This document shows, piece after piece, positions 50,637-59,868 of a stretch of DNA of 64,000 nucleotides. The position numbers were made by a program, and so were the translations under genes. The notes under the pieces are model-generated. The model was not told where the DNA came from. It made no database searches and worked only from the letters and a program-made list of their open reading frames with translations. This DNA comes from Halonatronomonas sp964558325 (GTDB lineage: Bacteria > Bacillota > Halanaerobiia > Halanaerobiales > Halarsenatibacteraceae). The stretch lies in NCBI GenBank assembly GCA_964558325.1, contig CAZLCX010000003.1, positions 1 to 64,000 on the forward strand. Direction: 5' to 3'. Every line of letters begins with the position of its first letter. Within the stretch, counting starts at the first letter, position 1.

Positions 50637-51392
50637 CTACATCTCCAAACCTCCTGTAACCTTAATAACCTCCCCAGTTATGTAACTGGATAAATCAGAA
50701 GCCAAAAAAGCTACAGTATTAGCAATCTCTTCAGGATCGCCAGAACGGTCCAAAGGAATATTTTCCTTCAATTTATTTAAAGCCTTTTCTGGCATCTTAT
50801 CTGTCATCTCTGTAGAAATCAAACCAGGAGCAACCGCATTAACAGTAATTCCTCTACTGGCAACTTCCTGAGCCAGAGATTTTGTAAAACCAATAATTCC
50901 TGCTTTACTAGCCGAATAATTTGTCTGGCCAGCATTACCAGTAATACCTACAATTGAGCTCATATTAATAATTTTTCCAGCCCTGGCCTTCATCATTGGC
51001 CTGATTGCAGCATTACATGTATTAAATATTCCAGTTAAATTTACATCAATAACCTGCTGCCATTCATCTGGACTCATCCTCATTAAAAGGCCATCCTTAT
51101 TGATCCCTGCATTGTTAACAAGTATATCAATTCTTTCAAATTTCTGCAAAGCCTCATTGATCAATTTATCAGCAGCAGCTTTTTCGGAAACATCAGCTTG
51201 AATAACTATAACTTCAACATCAAATTTATCTTTAATTGATTCAGCAACTTCTTCAGCTTTGTCTTTACTCTTCTCTGAAGAATGATTAATAACAATATTT
51301 GCACCAAATTCAGCCAGTTTTATAGCAGTAGCTGCTCCTATCCCCCGGGAACTCCCTGTTATAATAGCTGACTTTCCTTTTAAGCTTATCAC
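50637..51392 (-). CDS. fabG: 3-oxoacyl-ACP reductase
   Basis: The 251-residue short-chain dehydrogenase has the Rossmann TGSSRGIG near 12, the catalytic Ser and Tyr-x3-Lys in SSIVGITGNAGQTNYSASKAG near 144-161, and an N-terminal NADP-binding pattern. It reduces 3-ketoacyl-ACP. It overlaps fabD by 4 bases. Confidence 0.96.
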   Translation of the reverse strand: MISLKGKSAIITGSSRGIGAATAIKLAEFGANIVINHSSEKSKDKAEEVAESIKDKFDVEVIVIQADVSEKAAADKLINEALQKFERIDILVNNAGINKDGLLMRMSPDEWQQVIDVNLTGIFNTCNAAIRPMMKARAGKIINMSSIVGITGNAGQTNYSASKAGIIGFTKSLAQEVASRGITVNAVAPGLISTEMTDKMPEKALNKLKENIPLDRSGDPEEIANTVAFLASDLSSYITGEVIKVTGGLEM

Positions 51393-52315
51393 GATAGTTC
51401 ACCAATAACTTTTTCTAAATCTTTAAGGTTTCTGGTAGAATAACAGTCAACTGAACGATCAATTCTTCTCAGTAATCCTTTTAAAACTCTTCCAGAACCA
51501 ACTTCTATAAAGGTATCAACACCTACTTCAATCATTAAATTGATTGATTCAACCCAGCGAACAGAACTTGTCAATTGAGCTATTAAGTTTTCTTCTATTT
51601 TAATGCTTTCAACAATTTTTTCCGCTGAAGCATTCACCACAATTGGAATTTCTGCATTTTTAATTTCAACTTTTTCAATAACTGTTTTAAGTCTATTAAC
51701 AGCTGGTTCCATTAGACTAGAATGAAAAGGACCACTTACTGATAATTCAACAACTTTTTTGGCCCCTGCATTTCTTAATCTTTCAATTGCAGTTGCAATT
51801 GCCTCTTTTTCACCGGAAATAACTATCTGATTAGGTGTATTAATATTAGCAATCTCACAAACACCAACAACTTTTGAACAAATATCTTCAATTTCCTTAA
51901 TATCCAGCCCAATCACTGCTGCCATTGTTCCCAGGCCAGCAGGTAAAGCCTCTTCCATGGCCTGGCCTCTCTGTCTAACCAGTCTTAAATTATCTTCAAA
52001 ATCTATAGCGCCAGCAGAGGTTAATGCTGAATATTCTCCTAAGCTATGTCCAGCTACCATTTCAGGAACTATTCCCTGACTTTTTAAATAATTGTCAATT
52101 GCAGCACTCATCGTAAATAAAGCCGGTTGAGTATTTTCAGTTAAATTCAAATCAAATTCAGGACCTTCAAAACAAATTCTTTTTAAATCTAAATCCAATA
52201 TTTTTTCAGCTCGATTAAAAAAATCAGCAATTTCAGGATATTCATTATAAAGTTCATGGCCCATTCCTACTTCCTGGGCACCCTGGCCTGGAAAAATAAA
52301 TCCAATCTTACTCAT
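51389..52315 (-). CDS. fabD: Malonyl-CoA-ACP transacylase
   Basis: The 308-residue protein has the N-terminal FIFPGQGAQEVGMG and the nucleophile motif GHSLGEYSAL near 90, with the catalytic His in GPFHSSLM near 199. It loads malonyl units onto ACP. It overlaps fabK by 8 and fabG by 4 bases, typical of a coupled operon. Confidence 0.96.
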   Translation of the reverse strand: MSKIGFIFPGQGAQEVGMGHELYNEYPEIADFFNRAEKILDLDLKRICFEGPEFDLNLTENTQPALFTMSAAIDNYLKSQGIVPEMVAGHSLGEYSALTSAGAIDFEDNLRLVRQRGQAMEEALPAGLGTMAAVIGLDIKEIEDICSKVVGVCEIANINTPNQIVISGEKEAIATAIERLRNAGAKKVVELSVSGPFHSSLMEPAVNRLKTVIEKVEIKNAEIPIVVNASAEKIVESIKIEENLIAQLTSSVRWVESINLMIEVGVDTFIEVGSGRVLKGLLRRIDRSVDCYSTRNLKDLEKVIGELS

Positions 52316-53276
52316 ACTTTGCCTCCTCCATTTTTTTACATGTATTTAGAAGCATATCTTCAGCTTCTTTTATTATGTTATTTATAATTTCTTCAGAAGA
52401 TAATATATTGTTAATCAAACCAGAAATCTGACCTGCCATAACACTACCATTATCAACATCACCTTCACAAGCAGCTTCTCTTAAAGCTCCTTCTCCAATC
52501 TTTTCAATTTCCTCTTTGCTGACAGCGTTTGCCTCAAGCTTATCTAATTTTCTGGTTAGAGCATTTTTAAGAGAACGAACTGGATGTCCAGTAGATCTTC
52601 CTGAAACCACAGCATCTCTATCTCTAGCCTTAATTATTCGCTCTTTATAGGCACTTGAAGCCTGACATTCTTTGGCACAAACAAACCTGGTCCCTAATTG
52701 TACTGCCTGGGCCCCTAAAAATAATGATGCTAGCAAACCCCGGCCATCAGCTATTCCTCCTGCTGCAATCACTGGAATATCAACAGAATCAACTATTTGA
52801 GGAATCAAAGTCATTGTAGTTAAGTCTCCAATATGGCCGCCGGCTTCATTCCCTTCTGCTATTACAGCTGTAATCCTCATTCTAGCCATTCTCCTGGCCA
52901 GAGCAGATGAGGAAACTACAGGAATAACTTTACAACCGGCTGAAAGAAATTTATCGATATATTTGCCAGGATTTCCAGCCCCGGTGGTTACCACAGGCAC
53001 CTCTTTTCTGGCAACTAAATCAACTACTTCATCAACATAAGGAGATAATAACATTACATTAACACCAAAAGGCTTATCAGTTATCTCTCTAACCTTATCA
53101 ATTTCCTGTTCTACTACTTCTGCAGGTGCATTGCCTGAACCAATAACACCTAAACCACCTGCTTCTGAAACAGCTCCAACTAGTTCACCAGTAGCAACCC
53201 AGGCCATTCCTCCCTGAATTATTGGATATTTTATATCTAATAATTCACAGATTTCAGTTTTAAAAAATTTATTCAT
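52308..53276 (-). CDS. fabK: FMN-dependent enoyl-ACP reductase II
   Basis: The 322-residue TIM-barrel flavoprotein of the nitronate monooxygenase family has IQGGMAWVATGELV near 19, AEGNEAGGHIGD near 139, and AAGGIADGRG near 171, all seen in FabK. It performs the last reduction of each fatty acid cycle in place of FabI. The position between fabH and fabD supports FabK over a nitronate monooxygenase. It overlaps fabD by 8 bases. Confidence 0.92.
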   Translation of the reverse strand: MNKFFKTEICELLDIKYPIIQGGMAWVATGELVGAVSEAGGLGVIGSGNAPAEVVEQEIDKVREITDKPFGVNVMLLSPYVDEVVDLVARKEVPVVTTGAGNPGKYIDKFLSAGCKVIPVVSSSALARRMARMRITAVIAEGNEAGGHIGDLTTMTLIPQIVDSVDIPVIAAGGIADGRGLLASLFLGAQAVQLGTRFVCAKECQASSAYKERIIKARDRDAVVSGRSTGHPVRSLKNALTRKLDKLEANAVSKEEIEKIGEGALREAACEGDVDNGSVMAGQISGLINNILSSEEIINNIIKEAEDMLLNTCKKMEEAKYE

Positions 53277-53280
53277 GATT

Positions 53281-54273
53281 TTAGCCTCCCTGTTTCCATT
53301 CTAGAACAGCGCTGGCCCAGGTCAGTCCTGCTCCGAATGCAACCAGTACTAAAATATCACCGTCTTTAATTCTATTATTTTCTACTGCTTCTGCAAGTGC
53401 AATTGGAACCGAAGCACTTGAAGTATTACCATACTGAGGTAAATTAACTATGACATTATCTTCATCTAATTTTAACCTTTTAGCTGCTGCTGAAATAATC
53501 CTTGTATTTGCCTGATGAGGCACAAAAAAATCAACATCTTCAGGTTCTAAACCAGCCTCTTCTAGAACTTTTAGTGAAGCTGATCCCATTTTTTTAACTG
53601 CAAATCTAAATACTTTATTGCCTTCCATGCTTATTGTATGCATATTATTAGCAACTGTCTCTTCACAGGCTGGATTTAGTGAACCTCCTGCTTCCTGATA
53701 AAGTGTATCACCGCCACTACCATCAGAACCTAGATGAGTGGCTAAAATTCCGCCTTCTTCACCTGCTTGAAGAACAGCTGCCCCGGCGCCATCGCCAAAT
53801 AAAATACAGGTACCTCTATCTTCCCAGTTTATTATCTTGGATAAAGTTTCAGCTCCAATAATCAAAACATTTTCATACTGTCCAGATTCAATGAATTTTG
53901 AGCCAACACTTAAACCATAAACAAACCCAGAACAACCAGCCTCAAGATCAAATGCCGCTGCATTTTTTGCACCTAATTTATCCTGAATCAGACAGGCAGT
54001 AGCAGGAAATGCCATGTCAGGAGTTACTGTTGCAACAATTATTAAATCTAACTCTTCACCAGAAAGATTGGCATCCTCTAATGCTTCTTTAGCAGCTCTT
54101 AATGCTAAATCAGAAGTCGGCTGATCGTCTGCAGCAATATGTCTTCTTTCAATTCCTGTTCTCTGTTTGATCCATTCATCGCTTGTATCAACAATTTCTT
54201 CTAAATCAATATTTGTAAGTACTTTTTCCGGCAAATATTTACCAACACCGGTTATTACAGCTTTTTTATTCAT
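53281..54273 (-). CDS. fabH: 3-oxoacyl-ACP synthase III
   Basis: FabH starts fatty acid synthesis by condensing acyl-CoA with malonyl-ACP. The 330-residue protein has the catalytic Cys in EAGCSGFVYGLS near 114, His in PHQANTRI near 254 and Asn in YGNTSSASVP near 284. It overlaps plsX by one base and precedes fabK by 4. Confidence 0.96.
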   Translation of the reverse strand: MNKKAVITGVGKYLPEKVLTNIDLEEIVDTSDEWIKQRTGIERRHIAADDQPTSDLALRAAKEALEDANLSGEELDLIIVATVTPDMAFPATACLIQDKLGAKNAAAFDLEAGCSGFVYGLSVGSKFIESGQYENVLIIGAETLSKIINWEDRGTCILFGDGAGAAVLQAGEEGGILATHLGSDGSGGDTLYQEAGGSLNPACEETVANNMHTISMEGNKVFRFAVKKMGSASLKVLEEAGLEPEDVDFFVPHQANTRIISAAAKRLKLDEDNVIVNLPQYGNTSSASVPIALAEAVENNRIKDGDILVLVAFGAGLTWASAVLEWKQGG

Positions 54274-55280
54274 TAATTTTCACCATCCCTGGCGATCTCA
54301 GATGCAATTTCTGCCACTACCTGCTCTTTAATAGTATCCCGGGCAACCCGAATAGCATTATAAAAAGCAGTAGCATCTGAGCTCCCATGACCAATTATTA
54401 CAATCTCATTAAGGCCTAATAAAGGAGCACCGCCATATTCTCTATAATCAACCTTATTTTTCATAGCTTTCAAATTATCTTTTACCAAAAATGCGCCTAA
54501 TTTACTCTTAATATCTGAAGTTAAAGCCTCTTTTAATAATGAAAACATAAACTCAGCTAAACCCTCAGTTGTCTTTAAAATTATATTACCAGTAAAACCA
54601 TCAGTAACAATTACATCATATTCGCCAGTAAAAATATCACGGCCTTCAATATTTCCAGCAAAATTATCAATTCTTGTATCATTATCAATCAAATCAAAGG
54701 CTTCATTAGCAAGCTTACTGCCTTTACCCTTTTCCTCACCAACATTCATTAAACCAAGTCTGGGGTTAATTCTATCAAGAATTTTTTTTGCATAAATCTG
54801 TCCCATTAAAGCAAACTGTTGTAAATATTCAGGTTCTGCATTAGCATTTGCTCCAGCATCTAAAATCAAAGTTGGTTTTTTCTCAGTAGGAAATAGAGTG
54901 GAAATAGCTGGTCTTTTAATCCCCTTTAATCTGCCAATCTTCAGGACTCCAGCAGACATTGCTGCCCCAGTGCTTCCAGCAGCAATTAAAGCTTCAGCTT
55001 CTCCCTGTTTAACTAACTCAGCCGCAACAACAATTGAAGCTTCTTTCTTTCTTCTTATAGCTTTTGCAGGAGCATCCCCCATAGTAATTTCTTCATCTGC
55101 ATTAACTATCTCCAGTCTATCTCTATCAAAGTTTTCGCCCTGGAGATACTCAGATATTTTTAACTTTTTACCTACAAGTTTTAAAGTAATATCTTTGAAA
55201 TTAGAAACCGCTTTTAATGAACCAGCGACTACTGCTTCAGGAGCATTATCTCCTCCCATAGCATCCACAGCTATCTTCAT
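54273..55280 (-). CDS. plsX: Acyl-ACP:phosphate acyltransferase
   Basis: PlsX makes acyl-phosphate, the donor for PlsY. The 335-residue protein starts MKIAVDAMGGDNAPEAV and has LIAAGSTGAAMSAG near 94 and DGFTGNIILKTTEG near 221. It leads the fab operon; no fapR gene is next to it, unlike B. subtilis. The Shine-Dalgarno GCGGAGG precedes ATG. Confidence 0.96.
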   Translation of the reverse strand: MKIAVDAMGGDNAPEAVVAGSLKAVSNFKDITLKLVGKKLKISEYLQGENFDRDRLEIVNADEEITMGDAPAKAIRRKKEASIVVAAELVKQGEAEALIAAGSTGAAMSAGVLKIGRLKGIKRPAISTLFPTEKKPTLILDAGANANAEPEYLQQFALMGQIYAKKILDRINPRLGLMNVGEEKGKGSKLANEAFDLIDNDTRIDNFAGNIEGRDIFTGEYDVIVTDGFTGNIILKTTEGLAEFMFSLLKEALTSDIKSKLGAFLVKDNLKAMKNKVDYREYGGAPLLGLNEIVIIGHGSSDATAFYNAIRVARDTIKEQVVAEIASEIARDGEN

Positions 55281-55337
55281 GATAAGACCTCCGCATAAAT
55301 TATTACTAAATCAACTAACTTTATCTATCTTCTTATA

Positions 55338-55366
55338 ATTATATATAAAATCAAGGTCTTATGCAA
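55338..55366 (-). promoter_or_regulatory. Sigma-A promoter of the plsX-fab operon
   Basis: On the minus strand there is TTGCAT (55361-55366), 17 bases, TATAAT (55338-55343). The predicted leader is about 50 bases. No FapR-type palindrome is evident in it. Confidence 0.65.
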
Positions 55367-55400
55367 ATAAATTAATTTGCAAACCAAAAGAATCTGGTAA

Positions 55401-55429
55401 GAAAAAAGACCTGCAATAGCTGCAGGTCT
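55401..55429 (-). terminator. Intrinsic terminator after rpmF
   Basis: AGACCTGCA/TGCAGGTCT (55407-55415 and 55421-55429) with a 5-base loop is followed on the minus strand by TTTTTTC. It lies 14 bases after the rpmF stop and separates the acetate operon from fab. Confidence 0.88.
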
Positions 55430-55442
55430 AAACTAACGAATA

Positions 55443-55616
55443 TTAGTTTGAGGTGATTTCTTTACCTTTGTAATGTCCACACTCAGGACATACCCGGTGA
55501 GGAAGAATTTGTGCTGTACAATTCGAACATTCTATCAAATTTGGAGACTTCAACTTCCAGTGAGTTCTTCTTTTTCTCTTTCTGGATTTAGAAGTTCTTT
55601 TCTTTGGTACTGCCAT
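55443..55616 (-). CDS. rpmF: 50S ribosomal protein L32
   Basis: The 57-residue basic protein starts MAVPKKRTSKSRKRKRR and has the zinc cysteines CSNC near 30-33 and CPEC near 43-46, so it is the Cys4 (C+) form of L32. The Shine-Dalgarno GGAGG precedes ATG. It follows the YceD gene, the usual pair in bacteria. Confidence 0.97.
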   Translation of the reverse strand: MAVPKKRTSKSRKRKRRTHWKLKSPNLIECSNCTAQILPHRVCPECGHYKGKEITSN

Positions 55617-55653
55617 TACAAAAACACCTCCTTTATTTCAAAAACCTAATCGA

Positions 55654-56127
55654 TCATTCCTGATTATATAATTCCCCTAATTTTTCTAATCTGGGATCAA
55701 TATCATCCTGTTCACAGTCACAGGTAGCTTTATTCAAATTTTGACCACATTGACTGCATATCCCCTTGCAATCAGGGCTACATAATGCTTTACTTGGAAT
55801 AGTTAAAATTAAATTCTCTTTAAGCTTATCATTTAAATTAACATGAGCCAGATCATCAACTTCACTTTTTTCAATAATAAATTCCAGATCAGTTTCAAAG
55901 GCATACCTGAACTGATCAAGACATCGTGTGCAGGCTAATTGATAATCACCCTTTAGTTTTCCAGTAAAAATAAATTCATTCTCATTGGTATAAACGTCAA
56001 GTTTAACATCAAGTGGCTCATCTACAGTAATCTCCCTCTGAAAATAATCGATATCTTCAGGAAGATACTCTCCAGTTATAGTTGTATAACTGCCCTTTTC
56101 CTGATATTTTGTCAGATCAATTATCAA
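55654..56127 (-). CDS. yceD: YceD (DUF177) family protein
   Basis: The protein is about 157 residues, with CTRCLDQF near 67 and a C-terminal CSPDCKGICSQCGQNL cluster, as in DUF177. The family is always near rpmF and is linked to 23S rRNA processing. The start is taken as TTG at 56127 with GGAGGG 8 bases before; the longer frame to 56175 has no good site. The TTG start may keep expression low. Confidence 0.85.
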   Translation of the reverse strand: MIIDLTKYQEKGSYTTITGEYLPEDIDYFQREITVDEPLDVKLDVYTNENEFIFTGKLKGDYQLACTRCLDQFRYAFETDLEFIIEKSEVDDLAHVNLNDKLKENLILTIPSKALCSPDCKGICSQCGQNLNKATCDCEQDDIDPRLEKLGELYNQE

Positions 56128-56216
56128 AAGGATTCCCTCCAAAAAGCTCAAATTCTCAAACAAAACTACAAGCAAAAATTATTATACATCATAAATAGCC
56201 CTGTTGTCAAGAAAAA

Positions 56217-57410
56217 CTATTTAGCTAAAATCTCTGCTGTATCTCTAGCGATAACTAATTCTTCGTTTGTTGGAATTACAAATACCTTTGTTTCAGATCC
56301 AGGTTGAGAAATCTCTATTTCCTTACCTCTGGAATCATTGGCATCCTTATCAATTTCGAACCCTAAATATTCAAGTCCTTCAAGTATTCCCTCTCTAATT
56401 TCTATAGCATTTTCACCAATACCAGCAGTAAATACAATGGCATCAACTCCACCCAGAGCAGCTGTATAGGCCCCAATATATTTCTTAACTCTATACTGAA
56501 AAACATCTCCTGCCAGCTGAGCCCTTTCATTACCTTCTGCAGCTGCTTCCTGAATATCTCTAGAGTCATTACTTATCCCCGAAATACCTAAAAGTCCACT
56601 CTCTTTATTCATGATATTATCTATTTCTTTACTTGAAAGATCTTCTTTTTCCTGTAAAAATGGTACAATAGCCGGATCAATATCTCCACATCTTGTCCCC
56701 ATCACAAGACCTTCTAAAGGAGTTAAACCCATGCTGGTATCAATAGATTTTCCATTTTTAACTGCCGTAACACTGGCACCATTACCAAGATGACAGGTAA
56801 TTATTTTTGAACCATTATAATCTTTATCCATTAATTTTGCTGCTCTTTTAGCAACAAATCTATGGGATGTTCCGTGAAAACCATATCTTCTAACACCATA
56901 CTTTTCATAATACTTATAAGGAAGAGCATAAGTATAAGCCTCAGCAGGCATTGTTTGATGGAAAGCAGTGTCAAATACTCCAACCTGTGGTTTATCAGGC
57001 ATTAATTCCTGACATACTTTAATCCCTGCAATATTAGGCGGATTATGTAAGGGAGCAAGATCAGAAACATCTTCCATTTGCTCAACTACTTCATCTGTAA
57101 TCTTTACAGAATCAGCAAATCTTTCCCCACCATGAACAACTCTATGGCCGACAGCATTAATTTCATCCATGCTCTCTAAAACACCATAATCGTCATCTAG
57201 AAGAGTATCAATTACCAGACTTATACCTTTACTGTGATTGGGAATATCTTCTTCAATAACAATTTCATCGCCATTAACTTCATGTTCCAAAAATGAATCC
57301 TCAATCCCAATTCTCTCAACAATACCCCTGGCCAGTACACTTTCATCTTCCATATTAAATAATTGATACTTAATTGAAGAACTGCCACTATTAAGAACTA
57401 AAATTTTCAT
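56217..57410 (-). CDS. ackA: Acetate kinase
   Basis: The 397-residue ASKHA kinase has LVLNSGSSSIKYQLF at the N terminus, the catalytic-site HRVVHGG near 88, RRYGFHGTSH near 174, and GNGASVTAVKNG near 207. It makes ATP and acetate from acetyl-phosphate, the main ATP-yielding step in many fermenters. It lies 48 bases after pta in the same operon. Confidence 0.97.
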   Translation of the reverse strand: MKILVLNSGSSSIKYQLFNMEDESVLARGIVERIGIEDSFLEHEVNGDEIVIEEDIPNHSKGISLVIDTLLDDDYGVLESMDEINAVGHRVVHGGERFADSVKITDEVVEQMEDVSDLAPLHNPPNIAGIKVCQELMPDKPQVGVFDTAFHQTMPAEAYTYALPYKYYEKYGVRRYGFHGTSHRFVAKRAAKLMDKDYNGSKIITCHLGNGASVTAVKNGKSIDTSMGLTPLEGLVMGTRCGDIDPAIVPFLQEKEDLSSKEIDNIMNKESGLLGISGISNDSRDIQEAAAEGNERAQLAGDVFQYRVKKYIGAYTAALGGVDAIVFTAGIGENAIEIREGILEGLEYLGFEIDKDANDSRGKEIEISQPGSETKVFVIPTNEELVIARDTAEILAK

Positions 57411-57458
57411 TTTTAAAAAATCACTCCTATGATTTTATTTAATTTGAATTATTCAAAA

Positions 57459-58451
57459 CTATACCTGTAATGCTGTAATTGCTGTCAGATTGATAACATC
57501 TTCAACAGAACAACCTCTTGAAAGATCATTAACAGGTTTATCTAAACCCTGAATTATTGGTCCTAAAGCTACAGCCTTTGCCAGCCTCTGTACCAATTTA
57601 TAACCAATATTTCCAGCTTCTAAGCTAGGAAAAACTAAAACATTTGCCTTACCAGCAACTTCACTTTCTGGAGCTTTTCTTTTAGCAACCTCTGGAACTA
57701 AAGCTGCATCAGCCTGCATTTCACCATCAATCAGCAGGTCTGGGGCCAGCTCTTTGGCCTTTCTGGTTGCCTGTTGAACTCTTTCCACCAACTTATGTTT
57801 TGCGCTACCCTTTGTTGAAAATGATAGCATGGCAACCTTTGGATCTATACCTGCTATTTTTCTAGCAGTTCTGGCACTGGCAACTGCTATCTCACCTAAA
57901 GTATCAGCATCAACTTCTGGATTGACGGCACAATCAGACATAATTAATTTACCATCCTGGCCAAAACTTTTATCAGGTACAATCATCATAAACGCCCCGG
58001 ATACTGAATTAATTCCAGGAGCAGTCTTAATAATCTGTAATGATGGTTTTAAAACATCTCCTGTTGGATTGGCAGCGCCTGCCACCATTCCATCAGCCCT
58101 ACCAGCTTTAACCATCAAAGTACCATAATATATTGGATTTTCAACCATCTCTATGGCATCTTCTCTGGTTATGCCTTTATGCTGACGTAACTCAACAAAA
58201 AGATCAATCAAATCTTCTTTCTCATCTGATTCCTCAGCAGGATCAATTATCCTGCAATCTGTAAGTCCAACTCCTAACTCTTTTCCATCAGCTAAAATTT
58301 TCTTTTCATTTCCTAGTAAAACAATTTCAGCTATTCCACCAACAACTAATTTTGATGCCGCCTTTAAGATTCTACTATCTTCCGTTTCTGGTAAAACGAT
58401 AGTTCGTTTTAAAGCAGACGCCCTTTCTTTAATTTCATCTAAAAATGACAT
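57459..58451 (-). CDS. pta: Phosphate acetyltransferase
   Basis: The 330-residue enzyme has RTIVLPETEDSRILKAA near 17, MVAGAANPTGDVLKPSLQ near 123, and VFPSLEAGNIGYKLVQRL near 272, typical of the short Pta form without extra N-terminal domains. It forms acetyl-phosphate from acetyl-CoA. A sigma-H-like promoter upstream suggests control with growth phase, and yceD and rpmF follow ackA in the same direction. Confidence 0.96.
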   Translation of the reverse strand: MSFLDEIKERASALKRTIVLPETEDSRILKAASKLVVGGIAEIVLLGNEKKILADGKELGVGLTDCRIIDPAEESDEKEDLIDLFVELRQHKGITREDAIEMVENPIYYGTLMVKAGRADGMVAGAANPTGDVLKPSLQIIKTAPGINSVSGAFMMIVPDKSFGQDGKLIMSDCAVNPEVDADTLGEIAVASARTARKIAGIDPKVAMLSFSTKGSAKHKLVERVQQATRKAKELAPDLLIDGEMQADAALVPEVAKRKAPESEVAGKANVLVFPSLEAGNIGYKLVQRLAKAVALGPIIQGLDKPVNDLSRGCSVEDVINLTAITALQV

Positions 58452-58541
58452 AAATTCCCCCCTACCTTGCTGTAAAATAAATTCTTTGATATTATTAAGT
58501 TAATTGAATAGTTATAGTGAAAAATCTTTCAATATACTTAA

Positions 58542-58567
58542 TTCAACATAATTCTTTAGAATCCTGC
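58542..58567 (-). promoter_or_regulatory. Sigma-H-like promoter of pta-ackA
   Basis: On the minus strand GCAGGAT (AGGA 58562-58565) is followed after 16-17 bases by GAAT (58542-58545). It lies about 85 bases before the pta ATG in the region shared with the divergent tmcAL gene. Confidence 0.55.
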
Positions 58568-58617
58568 TAAAATAATAAAGTAAAACTAGTCAAATTTTTT
58601 TGAAAATAGGTGATATC

Positions 58618-59868
58618 ATGCAGACTACTGGGTTAATAGTCGAATACAACCCCTTTCATAATGGCCATAATTACCATTTAAAGGAGTCTAAAATAATTAC
58701 TGATAATCAACCATCTATCGCAATTATGAGTGGCAATTTCACCCAGAGAGGTGAGCCTGCCCTTTTTGATAAGTGGGTCAGATCTAAAATGGCAGTCCAG
58801 GCTGGAGTTGACCTTGTTTTAGAATTACCTACTACCTATGCCATTAGAAGTGCCGAATATTTTGCCAGAGGGGCAGTTTTAAGTCTGGCCTCTACTGGCC
58901 TGGTAAATAAGATTGTCTTTGGCAGTGAAAAAGGCCAGTTACAGATTCTTAAAAAGATTTCCAGTCTTTTAGTTTCAGAGCCTCCAGAATTTAAAGAAAA
59001 GCTTAAGCAAAATTTGAAGAGTGGTCTTTCTTTTCCCCAGGCCAGGGCTGAAGCCATCAGAGAATTACTTGGAGAAGAAGCTTATAAAATCATTAGTAAA
59101 CCAAATAATATCTTAGGAATAGAATATTTAAAGGCAATAAAAGAATATAATCTGCCCATAGAAGCTGAGACTATTGCAAGAATAGATAGCAATTATCATG
59201 ACCAGAGCCCAGGAAATACTAATATTACAAGTGCCACTGCCATCAGAAAATTAGTCTATCAGGGGAAAATAAAAACTGCTTCTAAATATATCCCTGAATC
59301 CAATCAAGAAATCTTTATTAATAATTTTGACAAAAACAGAGGCCCAGCCAGGCTAAAAACCTGGCAGAGTTATAGTTTATTTAATATTAGAAGTCTTGAT
59401 AAAAATGAACTTTTAGATATTCCAGGGTTTGGAGAAAACCTAACAAACTCAATCCTGAATCTAAGAAATAAAGTTAATACTTATCCAGAACTAATTGAAA
59501 GTCTAACTTCCAAAACATATCCTAAAAGCAGAATCCAGCGAGCAATAACACAGGCTTCACTAAGATTAAATAAAAGTAAATATAAAAAATTTAATCTTAT
59601 AAAACCAGCTTATTTAAGGGTACTTGCTGTTGGTGAAAAAGGAAAAGTTATATTATCAGAACTTGCCAAAACCACTAAATTACCAATAATTATTCAACCA
59701 GCAGACTATTTAAGTTTTCCAGATTTCAATACTTCAAACAAATTAAAATATCAACTATCTTTAGATATAAATGCCAGTAACCTCTATTCTCTAATTATCC
59801 CGGCTAGAACAGCCAGAAACGGTAATAGAGATTTTACTGAGCGTCTAATTGACTTAAAAGATCATTAA
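58618..59868 (+). CDS. tmcAL: tRNA(Met) cytidine acetate ligase TmcAL (YlbM)
   Basis: TmcAL adds acetyl to the wobble cytidine of elongator tRNA-Met using acetate and ATP. The protein has the nucleotidyltransferase signature VEYNPFHNGHNYHL near 8-21 and MSGNFTQRGEPALFDKW near 38-54. The start is ATG at 58618 (416 aa) with AGGTGAT; a TTG 18 bases upstream opens the same frame. It is divergent from pta, whose pathway makes acetate. Its 3' end overlaps the Lon-like gene by 35 bases. Confidence 0.92.
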   Translation: MQTTGLIVEYNPFHNGHNYHLKESKIITDNQPSIAIMSGNFTQRGEPALFDKWVRSKMAVQAGVDLVLELPTTYAIRSAEYFARGAVLSLASTGLVNKIVFGSEKGQLQILKKISSLLVSEPPEFKEKLKQNLKSGLSFPQARAEAIRELLGEEAYKIISKPNNILGIEYLKAIKEYNLPIEAETIARIDSNYHDQSPGNTNITSATAIRKLVYQGKIKTASKYIPESNQEIFINNFDKNRGPARLKTWQSYSLFNIRSLDKNELLDIPGFGENLTNSILNLRNKVNTYPELIESLTSKTYPKSRIQRAITQASLRLNKSKYKKFNLIKPAYLRVLAVGEKGKVILSELAKTTKLPIIIQPADYLSFPDFNTSNKLKYQLSLDINASNLYSLIIPARTARNGNRDFTERLIDLKDH

